DNA of 64,000 nucleotides from Luidia sarsii (GCA_949987565.1 OX465109.1:16087226-16151225); one strand, 5' to 3'; counted from the stretch's first letter, positions 32,655 to 45,019 are shown. Made by a program: numbers and translations. Notes: generated by a model not told the origin, from the letters alone.

Positions 32655-34325
32655 CTAAGGTACCCGCGCAAAAGAGGGATTGAATAGCCACGCGTGTCGA
32701 GATCTCGGGGGATGCCAACACATTCATCCCTTGTACCCACGCAAGAGAGGGATTGAATAGCCACGCGTGTCGAGATCTCGGGGGATGCCAACACATTCAT
32801 CCCTGGTACCCACGCAAGAGAGGGATTGAATAGCCACGCGTGTCGAGATCTCGGGGGATTACCAACACATTCATCCCTGGTACCCGCGCCGCCGCCTGGG
32901 TTGAATAACCACGCGCGTGTTCCTGTAGGCACTATAGGCAGCGCTGTTGTGTGGACCGGGCCAGGCTCTCAAGACGGTAACCTGAGTGAGGTCTCCCCGA
33001 AGCTCGGTGCCCCGAGGGCCGCACACTCCACCTCAACTGCCCCGCTGGGGGGACTTAGAGGGGCTTAGCTTCTAGAACCTTCCCTCGAAGGCGACAGGCC
33101 AACATGGATGCCCAAAGTCTCACCACGCTAATTCCACTGTGCCGAGATCTCGGGGGATCGCCAACAAATTCATCCCTGGTACCCACGCAAGAGAGGGATT
33201 GAATAGCCACGCGTGTCGAGATCTCGGGGGATGCCAACACATTCATCCCTGGTACCCACGCAAGAGAGGGATTGAATGGCCACGCGTGTCGAGATCTCGG
33301 GGGATTACCAACACATTCATCCCTGGTACCCACGCAAGAGAGGGATTGAATAGCCACGCGTGTCGAGATCTCGGGGGATTACCAACACATTCATCCCTGG
33401 TACCCACGCAAGAGAGGGATTGAATAGCCACGCGTGTCGAGATCTCGGGGGATTACCAACACATTCATCCCTGGTACCCACGCAAGAGAGGGATTGAATA
33501 GCCACGCGTGTCGAGATCTCGGGGGATACCAACACATTCATCCCTGGTACCCACGCAAGAGAGGGATTGAATAGCCAAGCGTGTCGAGATCTCGGGGGTT
33601 TGCCAACACATTCATCCCTGGTACCCACGCAAGAGAGGGATTGAATAGCCACGCGTGTCGAGATCTCGGGGGATCGCCAACACATTCATCCCTGGTACCC
33701 ACGCAAGAGAGGGATTGAATAGCCACGCGTGTCGAGATCTCGGGGGATCGCCAACACATTCATCCCTGGTACCCACGCAAGATAGGGATTGAATAGCCAC
33801 GCGTGTCGAGATCTCGGGGAATTACCAACACATTCATCCCTGGTACCCACGCAAGAGAGGGATTGAATAGCCACGCGTGTCGAGATCTCGGGGGATGCCA
33901 ACTCATTCATCCCTGGTACCCACGCAAGAGAGGGATTGAATAGCCACGCGTGTCGAGATCTCGGGGGATGCCAACACATTCATCCCTGGTACCCACGCAA
34001 GAGAGGGATTGAATAGCCACGCGTGTCGAGATCTCGGGGGATTACCAACACATTCATCCCTGGTACCCGCGCCGCCGCCTGGGTTGAATAACCACGCGCG
34101 TGTTCCTGTAGGCACTATAGGCAGCGCTGTTGTGTGGACCGGGCCAGGCTCTCAAGACGGTAACCTGAGTGAGGTCTCCCCGAAGCTCGGTGCCCCGAGG
34201 GCCGCACACTCCACCTCAACTGCCCCGCTGGGGGGACTTAGAGGGGCTTAGCTTCTAGAACCTTCCCTCGAAGGCGACAGGCCAACATGGATGCCCAAAG
34301 TCTCACCACGCTAATTCCACTGTGG
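32655..34325. repeat. 74-bp minisatellite with an exact 1183-bp segmental duplication
   Basis: The unit GGTACCCACGCAAGAGAGGG, ATTGAATAGCCACGCGTGTC, GAGATCTCGGGGGATGCCAA, CACATTCATCCCT appears three times at 32657-32880 and about twelve times at 33140-34063. Each array ends in the same 260-base tail (32881-33141 and 34064-34324), identical by eye, so array plus tail has been duplicated at an offset of 1183 bases. After the first tail the array resumes in mid-unit (CCGAGATCTCGG). Confidence 0.93.
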
Positions 34326-34779
34326 ATCGGTAAATATGCTATAATATACTCATGCACCCTTAAGGCATAAGCTGTTACGGGCAATGAAATAAAACAGATG
34401 TTAAATTCCCATTCAATAGGGATTAGAGGGTATGGTAAAGATAGCTGTGCATTATATTGGTCGATCGTAGAGCTTGGGGTCCTATCACGGCCAATGCATG
34501 TACTGTGCATAGCTACTGGGCAATATCCAGACGTTTACTCAACTTTCGTCAGAATGTTGTTGACCGGTTACATTGTCGGTCGCTATATAAAGCCTCACAG
34601 TGATGGATGTGTCGGTCGTAATCAGTCACAGTAAATTCCCTGCTTTTCTTATGAGATTACACGAGTGTTTTCGGGGTGGGGGGGGGGGGGGAGAAACGGT
34701 TTCGCCTACAAACTTTCCTCTCACCCGATGTGTTTACTGCATAGGGAAGTGGTTTATCTGACGAGTTGATGGCCTCCTT

Positions 34780-35950
34780 GCTTGTTCCCCTTCCCTCCTT
34801 TCTTAGCCATCACCTTGAGTGTCCTTTTGGAGCCTTGTGGTTGGCATTAATGTGTCTTTCTAACCTTTGATCTCCTCCATGTTTGTCCCCTTTCCCCCCA
34901 TTCTTAGTCATCACCTTAGGTGGCCTTTTTGGCCTTGTGGTTGGCATTAATAGATGTCTTTCTAACATTTGATCTCCTTGTTTGTTCCCCTTTCCCCCTT
35001 CTTAATCATCACCTTAGGTGGCCTTTTGGGCCTTGTGGTTGGCATTAATAGATATCTTTCTAACTTTTGATCTCCTCCATGTTTGTCCCCTTTCCCCCCA
35101 TTCTTAGTCATCACCTTAGGTGGCCTTTTTGGCCTTGTGGTTGGCATTAATAGATGTCTTTCTAACATTTGATCTCCTTGTTTGTTCCCCTTTCCCCCTT
35201 CTTAGTCATCACCTTAGGTGGCCTTTAGGGCCTTGTGGTTGGCATTAATAGATGTCTTTCTAACTTTTGATCTCCTCCATGTTTGTCCCCTTTCCCCCCC
35301 CCATTCTTAGTCATCACCTTAGGTGGCCTTTTTGGCCTTGTGGTTGCATTAATAGATGTCTTTCTAACCTTTGATCTCCTCCTTGTTAGTTCCCCTTTCC
35401 CCCTTCTTAGCCATCACCTTGAGTGGCCTTTTGGGCCTTGTGGTTGGCATTAATAGATGTCTTTCTAACTTTTGATCTCCTTGTTAGTTCCCCTTTCCCC
35501 ATTCTTAGCCATCACCTTGAGTGGCCTTTTGGAGCCTTGTGGTATGCATTAATAGATGTCTTTCTAACCTTAGTGATGTCCTCCATGTTTGTTTCCCTTT
35601 CCCCCTTCTTAGCCATCACCTTGAGTGGCCTTTTGGAGCCTTGTGGTAGGCATTAATAGATGTCTTTCTAACCTTTGATCTCCTTGTTAGATCCCCTTTC
35701 CCCATTCTTAGTCATCACCTTAGGTGGCCTTTTGGGCCTTGTGGTTGCATTAATAGATGTCCGTCTAACCTTTGATCCCCTCCTTGTTAGTTCCCCTTTT
35801 CCACCCTTCTTAGCCATCACCTTGAGTGACCTTTAGGGCCTTGTGGTTGGCATTAATAGATGTCTTTCTAACCTTTGATGTCCTCCATGTTTGTTCCCCT
35901 TTTCAACCCTTCTTAGCCATCACCTTGAGTGGCCTGTAGGGCCTTGGGGC
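34780..35950. repeat. About 100-bp tandem array, twelve copies
   Basis: The unit is TTCTTAGTCATCACCTTAGG, TGGCCTTTTTGGCCTTGTGG, TTGGCATTAATAGATGTCTT, TCTAACCTTTGATCTCCTCC, then ATGTTTGTCCCCTTTCCCCC. Copies differ by small indels. One solitary divergent copy lies on the plus strand at 46680-46800. Confidence 0.92.
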
Positions 35951-36614
35951 TGGCAATTGTTCCATAAAAAACCTGTCGCACATCCCCGGTGATCGCATCC
36001 CCTTGTTTTTCATGCAGACGATGCAAACAACCAAAATTGTCGTAAACATGATTATTCTGTTTTCTGCACGTTCGGACACCGGCTCAAACCACGATCCGAA
36101 CTCGTCATACATCTATATGTGCGGTAAGGGATGCCTTGGAGGGATGTCGACGCACGAACCCACATACACGGGACTGCTGAGGTCGGCAAATGCATGCGTG
36201 TGTGTATAGAGGGGAGGGGAGAGTGACAGAGGCTGGTGCAGAAAATCACGTCTATCTACGGTCGGGAGCGTCGTACCACGCAGTCCAGTACATCGATCCT
36301 CTTATTTTCCCCGTCTTCCTCGCGCGTGGCGCAACGGGACACCCGCAAACAATTGTCTCTGATTCCTGACGTTTATACGTCCCCCCCCCACGCCCGCCCA
36401 AGGACTGATGTTGTTTTGTTTTTTTCTGTTTCGTTGTGTTTCTGTTTTCGTTCGTTCGGTCGGTGTTTAGTCTTCGCGTTCTAGGGGCTTTGGAATTGGC
36501 GGGAGAGGGGTGGAGACACGGATCGTGTTTCGGTCTAGGAGGTCGTTCCGGGGCTCGTCTGCACCGGTACCTTTAGGGGGTCGACCCGCGGGATTGATTT
36601 CTTGCCAACTCCCG

Positions 36615-37139
36615 TCTCTCTCTATCTCTCTCTCTCTCTCTCTATCTATCTATATATCTATATCTCTCTCTCTTTCACTCTCTCTCTCTCTCCCTCTCTC
36701 TCTCCCTCTCTCCCTCTCTCTCCCCCTCTCTCTCTCTCCCTCCCTCTCTCTCTCTCTCTCCCTCTGTCTGTCTCTCTGTCTCTTTGTCTCTATCTGTCTC
36801 ACTCTGTCTCTATCTGTCTCTTTGTCTCCCTCTGTCTGTCTCTCTGTCTCTATCTATCTCACTCTGTCTCCCTCTGTCTCGTTGTCTCTCTCTGTCTGTC
36901 TCTGTCTCCCTCTGTATCTCTCTGCCTCCCTCTGTCTCTGTCTCCCTCTGTCCCTCCCTTTCTCCCTCTGTCTCTCTTTCTTCCTCTGTCTCTCATTTCC
37001 CCCTCTGTCTCTCCTTCCCCCTCTCTCCCTGCCTCCCTCTCTGTCTGCCTCTCTCTGTCTCTCCCTCTGTCTTCCCTCTCTCTGTGTCTCCCTCTGTATA
37101 TATATATCTCTCTCTCTCTTTCTCTGTATCTCTCTCTCG

Positions 37140-37200
<61 letters not shown>

Positions 37201-37280
37201 CCCCTCTCTCTCCCCCTCTCTCTCCTCACCCCTCCTCCCATGTCTCCCTCCTCCTCTCCTCCCCCTCTCCCTCCCTCCGG
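36615..37280. repeat. TCTC/CTGTCTC polypyrimidine tract
   Basis: About 660 bases are almost purely C and T with TCTGTCTCTCTG periodicities. The open frames are compositional. Confidence 0.96.
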
Positions 37281-37574
37281 CGATGACGTAGCGCTCCAAG
37301 AACATGTTCCATACTTGTCAAACATCTTAGTGAGGCGATGGGGAATGATAGAAACCACACGCACCTTACGGGGGGGGGCAATGCACTGAGACTCCAGAGA
37401 GCTCCATGCAAGAGGACACATACTTCTTGTTATCCAGGATATAGATAAAAGTGTTTGACCGTCTCAAATGCTGAGCCCCGGTATCCCTAAAGAGGTATCA
37501 TTCAAATTGTTTTGATTTATTAGAGGGGGTTAGATTCATGCCATACTTATCAACTTCGTCTCACCTCGCATCTT

Positions 37575-37770
37575 AAAAGGGAGGGCACACTATTTTGCAA
37601 AGTGCCCAATTTCCGGACATTCAATTCTGTTCTCAAAGTGACGTATACTCATCCCGACGTTGCAGTAAGCGTGGGCTTTCAGAAACATCGTAGCGCACAG
37701 AAAGCTGCCGCTTTCGAGAAAAGGAGGAATTTCGTATCGTCCTCCGACATTCAAGACATTGTAGCACGCA
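37575..37770. repeat. Dispersed repeat also present in RBM33 intron 5
   Basis: AAAGGGAGGGCACAC...GCAAAGTGCCCAATTTCCGG, ACATTCAA matches 61518-61565 (AAGGGAGGCTGCACC...GCAAAGTGCCCAATTTTCAG, ACATTC). Similarity fades after that. Confidence 0.5.
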
Positions 37771-37771
<1 letters not shown>

Positions 37772-37836
<65 letters not shown>

Positions 37837-38082
37837 GGGGGGAGAACGAGAGAGAGAGAAAGAGAGGGAGAGGGGGAGAGAGAGGGACAGGGGAGAGGGA
37901 GAGAGGGGGGAGAGGGAGAGAGGAGAGGGAGAGATGGATAGGGAAATAGAAAGAGAGAGCCCGAGAGTGAGGGAGAAAGACATAGAGAGAGAGAGGAGAG
38001 AGAGAGAGGGGGAGGGGGGGGGGGGAGAGAGAGAGATTGAGAGAGACTGAGAGAGAGAGAGAGAGGGAGAAATAGATAAAGG
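37772..38082. repeat. GAGA polypurine tract
   Basis: The tract is GAGAGAGA and GGGAGAG with a G10 run near 38013. Confidence 0.96.
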
Positions 38083-38089
38083 GTCTGGA

Positions 38090-39200
38090 GAAAACGTGAG
38101 CCCAACGCTTTGTCTGGTGTTAGCAGCAAGTTTTGGCAGTAACTATACAGGAAGATTTCGACCGCTACCATATATCCATTTGGCTTGTGTTGACCAATAA
38201 CTTAACAACTTGCCGGTTTGTCTCGCGCTGGTCAAAACGTTGCTTAGACATAAGTGTACCCCGATTACAACGCAACTTGTGTTATACCATCTGTCCCTAA
38301 TTCTCGGAAAGTACTATAAAGGAAATCGGTTTCTAGTTCCCGTTTTACCTTTTTTTCGTTTTCCCCACTGGTAATTTTGCGGTGACGTCGTCACTCATCG
38401 ATTTCAACTCAAACATTTCCCCCCCAATTTCCCCCAATTCTGAGAGCGGTTTTTTGTTCGCCTTGTTCGGTTTCTTTCCACGCTTGTCCTCGGTGCGATC
38501 AGCAAACATTTCGAGACTCGTATTCCTCGTGGGGGACCAGTCTTCGCTTCCCCCCAGGGGCCGGGCGGGCGGGTGGGGGTGGGGCATCGGGGGGGGGGGG
38601 GGGTTGCTAGGTGGGTGTTGACGTGTCCGCTATGGTCGAGTTCGTCTCTAATTTTCGGACCGGGTAGACGCGGCGCAATCCGACACTGACTCTTTGCGAG
38701 GGCGAAATATGTTTCCCCGCGTGAGCATGCAACGGCCCTCGCACAAAATGTTGACGAGTGACATCTCCAGTGCTGCCGTCATTCGAGAGGCCTTTAAAAC
38801 GGTGCATATACATCAAGCCCGTGTGATATACCCTAACTCGTCCGGTGCTCATCAGGGTAATACGTACACGAATCGCTGGGTCCCCTGGCAAGTGGCGTTT
38901 TGGCGATGTCCATTAGAAACAAGGACATCTGGAATGGATGGAATGCATTCGTCCGGCATTGCATGCGCCGATACCCGGTGCCGACTTGTAGTCTAACCGC
39001 GGCAGCGTTTCGCTTCTCTCTAATCCACCCCTCCCGGCGAATGTTCCCAGGAGGTAAGTCACCGCAGCCAGTCGTATAAGCTTCAGTTTAAACCTCTTTA
39101 CTGTTTGCCCATCACGAGAAACCGTCTGCGAAGTTGGCCAACTGCTGCGCGCCTCGAAAAACGTCTACGAAGGTGACTCTATGACCGTTTTTTTTTATTG
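38090..39200. other. Unique sequence with GC-rich part, no firm gene
   Basis: On the minus strand a Lys-rich frame (MFADRTEDKRGKKPNKANKK and onward, about 38351-38511) ends at a weak donor-like AAAG/GTAAAA. I do not recognise it and found no partner exon. A G14 run occurs at 38590. Confidence 0.25.
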
Positions 39201-39204
39201 AAGG

Positions 39205-39425
39205 CTTAGGCTCGGGCTTAGGCTTCGGTCATATTCATCTTACTCGTTTATATGATAACGAAGGCATGTAAAAACAAGCGTTTGACCCCAGTTTTTATGG
39301 TGAATACCCTGTATACCTATCAAGCCAACAGACCTTCAAATTCGGAAACAAACTCCGACCTGGATTTGCAGGTTTGGTCAGACGGAGACGAAGCCTGATC
39401 CCCGAGCCTAAGCCTTCATTTCGGA
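39205..39425. mobile_element. MITE with GAAATGAAGGCTTAGG inverted ends, copy 2
   Basis: TTGAAGGCTTAGGCTCGGGC-TTAGGCTTC is inverted at the right end (GAAGCCTGATCCCCGAGCCT-AAGCCTTCATTTCG). The interior CGGTCATATTCATCTTACT matches 4578-4600. Confidence 0.72.
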
Positions 39426-39884
39426 AACCGGTCTATGACAAGCGAGTAAGAACGGTTCATATTTCCCCCCAAACACACACCCACACACACACACACACAA
39501 AGGAAAACAGCGTACGGAGCTGATAACTGTACGTGCTCGTCTGATGGACGGCTGAGAAATCTGACCAGAAAAGAGGTGACAAATGTCTAGCCCTGCAAAG
39601 CACGTGACGTAATTGATGCCTCTGAAGCGTCTGAGTAAAAGTCCGTTCTCACCAGAACGCCACCAATAATTGGCCGTTGCCATGGGTGTCGGAGATCAGC
39701 TCAATGGTGAGTGTGATGAGACGCGCGCAAATTGACGGTGTTTGTATCGGAGTCGTTTGCCCGGCAGACAAGCTCTTCTATACTGCACTAACAACGCGGC
39801 AAGAAAACGGTATCGTTTACTCCGATTTTGTTCTTCTGTTTGCGCTGCGGTCGTGGCGTGCGCGAAGTTAACCCACAATCCGTG

Positions 39885-40495
39885 TATGGAGGGAGGGAGG
39901 GAGGGAGGCAGGGAGGCAGGGAGGGAGGCAGGGAGCCAGGGAGCCAGGGAGGCAGGGAGGCAGGGAGGGAGGGAGGGAGGGAGGCAAGCAGGCAGGCAGA
40001 CAGACAGGCAGACAGGCAGGGAGACATGGAGGGAGGCAGGCAGAGAGGTAGGCGGGGAGGCAGGCAGGCAGGCAAGCAAGTACACAGACAGGGAGACGGG
40101 GAGGCAGACAGGGAGGCATGGATGCAGGGAGAGAGGGAGGGATGTGGGCAGGTAGGGAGGCAGGGGTAGGCAGACAGGGAGGCAGGGATGCAGGGAGACA
40201 GGGAGGCAGACACGGAGGCAGGGAGGCAGGGATGGAGGCAGGGAGGCAGGGAGGCAAGGAGAGAGGCAGTGAGGGAGGGAGGGAGACGAAGGGGGACGAA
40301 GACAGGGAGGGAGGCGGGCAGACAGGGAGGCAGGGGCATAGGCAGGCAGGGAGACAGGGAGACAGGGAGACAGGGAGGCAGACAGGGAAGAAGGGATGGA
40401 GGCATGGGACAGGGAGGCAAGGAGAGAGGCAGTGAGGGAGAGAGGGGGACGGAGGCGGGGAGGGAGGCGGGGAGGCAGACAGGCAGGCACTCGGA
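39885..40495. repeat. GGAGGCAGGGA tetranucleotide-derived tract
   Basis: The tract is GGGAGGCA and GACAGGCA purine-rich repeat, about 610 bases. Confidence 0.95.
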
Positions 40496-41110
40496 CACGT
40501 GAAAGGCAAAACACAAGCTATATCTCGCTAGGGGCGACAACCACAGACGGCTTGTTTGTGAGAATTATTATGTTCGCTTTGGCACGCCATACCTGACGCA
40601 AAATCGATCGGGTGCAATCGTATTCCCCGATCGGATTCCTCCGATGACGTGCCCTCTCAGCGTTCGTTGATCTCTGATCTCTGCCGATGCGTTCAATCAA
40701 ATGGGGGGTGGGGTGGCGGGGGACCAGCGGTCCCTCACTGGAAATATCTGTACCAACGGCCCGAGCAAAAGCCAGCTCGAATAGACACATTCGGTCTGAA
40801 ACTGTCACGTTCTATCGCGTCCGCAGAGGTTCGGAGTGTAGGTCACGCGGTTCTAATAATGCGGACGTTGTAGCGATCACCTAACGACAAGTCATGGCTT
40901 GCAAAGAGAAATTAATCTCGTCTCCATTTCTACTGTGTGTGTGTGCTCACATTCGTCACGCTCCCATCGGAGTTAGGGCCGAGGAACCTGGGTCGTATTC
41001 ATCCACTTTCTTTCGTACTTTGTACTCGGGCTTGATTCTGGTGCCCGGACAAAAATTAACCCTCTTTCACCCCCCCCCGCCCCGCCCCCCTCCCGCCCCG
41101 CCTCGACCAG

Positions 41111-41228
41111 ATGTCGCGATGCCCTGGTGTACACAGAGCGTCTGGACCCCTTGGCTGTGCGGATGCAGACCTGGCCAGATCACGCCACTCTCCGTGAATC
41201 GCGTCAAGATGTAGCCTGCCACGGTTAA
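41111..41228 (+). CDS. Possible terminal exon, 38 codons, unrecognised
   Basis: A long C/T tract ending CCTCGACCAG precedes a frame (phase with one leading base) reading CRDALVYTERLDPLAVRMQT then WPDHATLRESRQDVACHG and a TAA. Residue choice and G/C third positions look coding. No family was recognised and no partner exon found, so a relic is equally possible. Confidence 0.22.
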
Positions 41229-41254
41229 CATTTCTAAACCCCATCCCTCTATGT

Positions 41255-41795
41255 CTCTCGTTTCTGCATCTCTGTCTCTCTGTCTCTCTCTCTCTCTGTC
41301 TCTATATACCTCTGTGTGTCTGTCTGACTCTCTCCGCCGTCCTAGTGTGTCTCCCTGCTTCAATTTGGTCAGTCTGTCTCTCTTTGTCTCATTCTGAGTG
41401 TCTGTCTGTCTGTATTTGTCTCGCGCTCAACCCTCTCTCTCTTATGAGCCCTGTATCAATCTCTCCCTCTTTCTCATTGTCTGTCTGTCTCTCTATTTTC
41501 TCTCTCTCCCTCTCTCTCTTCACTGCTCTGTCTCCCTCTCTCCCTCTCTCTCACTCTCTGTCTGTCTATCTGTATCTCTCTATCCCCGACTCTCTCTCCC
41601 TCTATCTCTTTCTCTCTCTCCCTCTCCCTCCCTCTATCTCTCTCTCCCCCTCTCTCCCTCTCCCTCCCTCTCTCCCTCTATCTCTCTCCATCTCTCTCTC
41701 CCTCTCCCTCTCTCCCTCTACCTCTCTCCCTCCCTCACTCCCTCTCTCTCTCTCCATCTCTCTCTCCCTCCCTCTCTCCCTCCAGTACTTACTTT
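41255..41795. repeat. CTCTCTGTCTC polypyrimidine tract
   Basis: About 540 bases of CT-rich microsatellite with TCTG interspersions end about 95 bases before the gap. Confidence 0.95.
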
Positions 41796-41890
41796 TGTCA
41801 GTTTGTTGTTTCTGAGCATTGGTTTGAGCATTTTCGTTTTTCTGTCAGATTGATGCATCCATAGACTTTTCAAATTTTACTAGTCCCTTG

Positions 41891-42090
41891 NNNNNNNNNN
41901 NNNNNNNNNNNNNNNNNNNNNNNNNNNNNNNNNNNNNNNNNNNNNNNNNNNNNNNNNNNNNNNNNNNNNNNNNNNNNNNNNNNNNNNNNNNNNNNNNNNN
42001 NNNNNNNNNNNNNNNNNNNNNNNNNNNNNNNNNNNNNNNNNNNNNNNNNNNNNNNNNNNNNNNNNNNNNNNNNNNNNNNNNNNNNNNNNN
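41891..42090. other. Assembly gap (200 N)
   Basis: There are exactly 200 N. The right edge begins inside a sequence that is repeated about 345 bases downstream, suggesting the gap was caused by a repeat. Confidence 0.99.
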
Positions 42091-42500
42091 AAATCTTTTA
42101 TTAGTTGAACTCTTTTGTGACAATTTTAATATTCTGCTGTATCTACTTAACTTATTTTTAATGACTAATACCATGTAATGACTAACACCATACAGCTTTC
42201 TGATAATCCTTCTTTTGTGTTCACTCCTTCACACTTCTCTCTTTGATCTTTCCCCCTATTCTCCTTGCCCTTCCCTTTGATCTCACCCTACCAGCTTTAC
42301 TCTTTGTCCGTTGTTTCTCATCCGTGTCCTATTCACTCTCTCCCCCCTTCCTTCGTGTACATGTATCTGTGTTGTCCTTGTCACTCTGCCTTTGAGAAAG
42401 GTCCTGCTAGGATCGAAACGTCAGGCCCACTAAATTTTAAGAATTTGTTTATCAGTTGAACTCTTTTGTGACAATTTTAATATTCTGCTGTACCTGTGTA
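42091..42500 (+). mobile_element. Penelope-like element 3' end, with duplicated terminal segment
   Basis: The C/T-rich trailer ending GTCCTTGTCACTCTGCCTTT, GAGAAAGGTCCTGCTAGGAT, CGAAACGTCAGGCCC (42376-42428) is nearly the same as 59578-59632, which follows a GIY-YIG-like tail. The sequence after it (TTGAACTCTTTTGTGACAAT, TTTAATATTCTGCTGT) occurs twice, at 42106 and 42456, as expected of the tandem terminal repeats of Penelope-like elements. Confidence 0.65.
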
Positions 42501-42662
42501 CTTAACTTATTTTTGTTATTTATCTGTGTGTAATCGTAAATTATTGTCTTGTGGTTTTGTGTCTTTAGAATTTTTAATGAAAATGTTTATAATACATGAT
42601 TTTTATTTTCCTGTACAGCGCATTTGAATATTTTTAAATAGAATTTGCGCTTAATAAATTGT

Positions 42663-42663
42663 T

Positions 42664-42697
<34 letters not shown>
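42663..42697. repeat. TAA microsatellite
   Basis: Ten TAA units follow directly on an AT-rich stretch that may be the end of the Penelope-like insertion. Confidence 0.9.
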
Positions 42698-42984
42698 AAA
42701 TATAAACGGTAGGGGAGAGAGAACAAAAATGCATGCTAATTGTGTGACGGACTGCCCTGGACGAGACCCTGATCCCTGGTATTATGCAGTCCCTCGTATT
42801 CTTGTTGCCATGGTTTCAACTTTTGAAGAGTTGGTATTAATTATCGGGGGGGTTGTGCGCTGACGTCATCGTGGCACCATCTTAGAGGTGAAGCGATGAC
42901 GAAGGGCAGGATTGACCAACCAGCTGCCTTCTGGTCATTTCTAATGGAATGGAACTGCGACACTCTTTTTGTATAATTATGTTT

Positions 42985-43950
42985 CTGTCTCCCTACCTCT
43001 ATCTCTATTTCTCCCTATGTCTGTCTGTCTCTTTCCCTCTTTCTCCATCTGTCTCGCTCTGTCTCTCCCTCTGCCTCCCTCTGTCTGTCTTTCTGTCTCT
43101 CTGTCTCTATCTGTCTCACTCTGTCTCTGTCTGTCTCTCTGTCTCTATCTATCTCACTCTGTCTCTCTCTGTCTCGTTGTCTCTCTCTGTCTGTCTCTGT
43201 CTCCCTCTGTATCTCTCTGCCTCCCTCTCTCTCTGTATCCCTCTGTCCCTCCCTTTCTCCCTCTGTCTCTCTTTCTTCCTCTGTCTCTCATTTCCCCCTT
43301 TGTCTCTCTTTCCCCCTCTCTCCCTGCCTCCCTCTCTCTGCCTCTCTCTGTCTCTCCCTCTCTCTGTGTCTCCCTCTGTCTTCCCTCTCTCTGTGTCTCC
43401 CTCTGTCTCTCTGTCTCCCTCTATCTCTCTGTCTCACTCTGTCTCTCCCTCTCTCCCCTGTCTCTCTGTCTCCCTCTCTCTGTCTCCCTCTGTCTCTCCC
43501 TCTCTCTGTGTCCCTCTGTGTCTCTCTACCTCCTCTCTGTCTCCCTCTGTCTCTCTGTCTCCCCCGTCTCTCCCTCTCTCTCTGTCTCCCTCTGTGTCTC
43601 TCTACCCCCTCTCTCTGTCTCCCTCTCTCTGTGTCTCTCTACCTCCTTTCTGTCTCCCTCTGTCTCTCTGTCTCCCCTGTCTCTCCCTCTCTCTCTGTCT
43701 CCCTCTGTGTCTCTCTACCTCCCTCTCTCTGTCTCTCACTGTCTCTTTGTCTCTCTGTCTCCCTCTGTCTCTTTGTCTTTCTCTGCCTCACCTTTTCACC
43801 CCTGTCTCTCTCTGTGTCCCTCTCTCTGTCTCCCTCTGCCTCCCTATCTCTCCCTCCGTCTCTCTCCGCCTCTCCCTTCCTCCCTATGTCTCCCACCGTC
43901 TCTCTCTCTCTCTGTGTCTATCTGTCTCTGCGTTCCCTCTCTATTTGGCT
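42985..43950. repeat. CTCTGTCTCC polypyrimidine tract
   Basis: About 965 bases are derived from TCTCTGTCTCCCTCTG units. Its first 350 bases closely resemble the order of variants in 36770-37080, suggesting a shared origin. Confidence 0.95.
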
Positions 43951-44394
43951 TAGCACGTAGAATAGTACAACCCATGCATGGCCAATTACCTTGCATTCTC
44001 GCAAACACTTCAAATGAGTCTGCCGAATTCAATTTCGCAGTGATTAGTGGCTCGGGCGATAATGAGGGGGCGGGTCGAAAAGGGAATCAAAAAGGAGAGA
44101 GAGAGTGATAAAGTCTACTTTTATTGCTGGCCAATAGTTAGGGTTTCCGGTCTGACGGGAGCGAATCGCAGCGGGCCACCGCACGGAAGCGACCGGGGCG
44201 GCGGATCGCGCCTGCCCCCCAACCCCCTCCCCCACCCCGCGGGCGGAGAACAAGACAAACAGCAACAACGACAACCGAACACCCGCGATCAGGATTGATA
44301 GTCTTGAACGGTCAAGGGGACGGACATCGAGCCTTGCTTGACCGGAGGGCTAGTATAACTCACCAACAGCCCCGAGATAGGAGAGATATATAAC

Positions 44395-44890
44395 AGAACC
44401 GATTTATGACGCTCAACCACCATCGCTGGTACTCCGTTAATTGTGTGGGGACTGACTATACAAGGACATGTTTCGTAAACCAGTGTAGGTTAGGCTTAGG
44501 GTGTTACGGTTAGGGTTAGGGTTACGGTTACGGTTAGAGTTAGGGTTGGGTTAGTGTTAGGGATAGAGTGAGGGTTAGGATTAGGATTAGGGTTAGGTTT
44601 AGGATTAGGGTGGTTAGGGTTAGGGTTAGGATTAGGATTTGGATTAGGGTTAGGATTAACATTGTTTGGGTTAGGGTTAGGATTAGGGTTGTTTGGTTAG
44701 GGTTAGCGTTACGGTTAGTGTTACGGTTACGGTTAGGGTCAAACGGGACCAAAGTGCCCAACGTTGCGTGTGTTAGGCCAGCAACCATACACAATGCGTC
44801 ATACGTGTGTAGTGCGCAACCATACCCCGACCACGTGGTTGAGTGTCATACGTCGTGACGCATATATGCCTCGAGGAGATGTCAGCCTAG
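44395..44890. mobile_element. TIR element carrying TTAGGG-like repeats, copy 1
   Basis: The left end (TTTATGACGCTCAACCACCA) and right end (CACGTGGTTGAGTGTCATAC, GTCGTGACGCATATATG) are inverted relatives. Between them, 44490-44740 is degenerate TTAGGGTTAGGGTTACGG. A second copy is at 45770-46165. Confidence 0.7.
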
Positions 44891-45019
44891 CTGAAAAGCT
44901 ATAGCCAACTGCTATAGGTGCACGCATGATATGCCGATGGCACCAGTATCAAAAGGATCTCGGGACGTCTGCCGGGTCAGCCATGGTGGAAGGCGACAGA
45001 AATGGGCAGTTTAAGCAGC

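Noticed and set aside
32651..34115. Overlapping minus-strand frames with SLSCVGTRDECVG repeats
   Set aside because: They are translations of the 74-bp minisatellite; each frame is broken every few units.
38345..38587. Lys-rich minus-strand frame as a gene
   Set aside because: The donor is weak, there is no homology and no partner exon; it is mentioned only as context.
39662..39696. Start exons on both strands (ATGGGTGTCGGAG plus, MATANYWWRS minus) next to GTGAG donors
   Set aside because: They are very short, overlap each other, and have no partner exon or homology.
36510..44108. Several 150-380 residue Ser/Leu-rich frames that resemble transmembrane proteins
   Set aside because: They are pure CT-tract translations; the hydrophobicity is compositional.
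44490..44740. True internal telomere or chromosome-fusion point
   Set aside because: The TTAGGG units are degenerate and lie inside a TIR element that recurs at 45770-46165.
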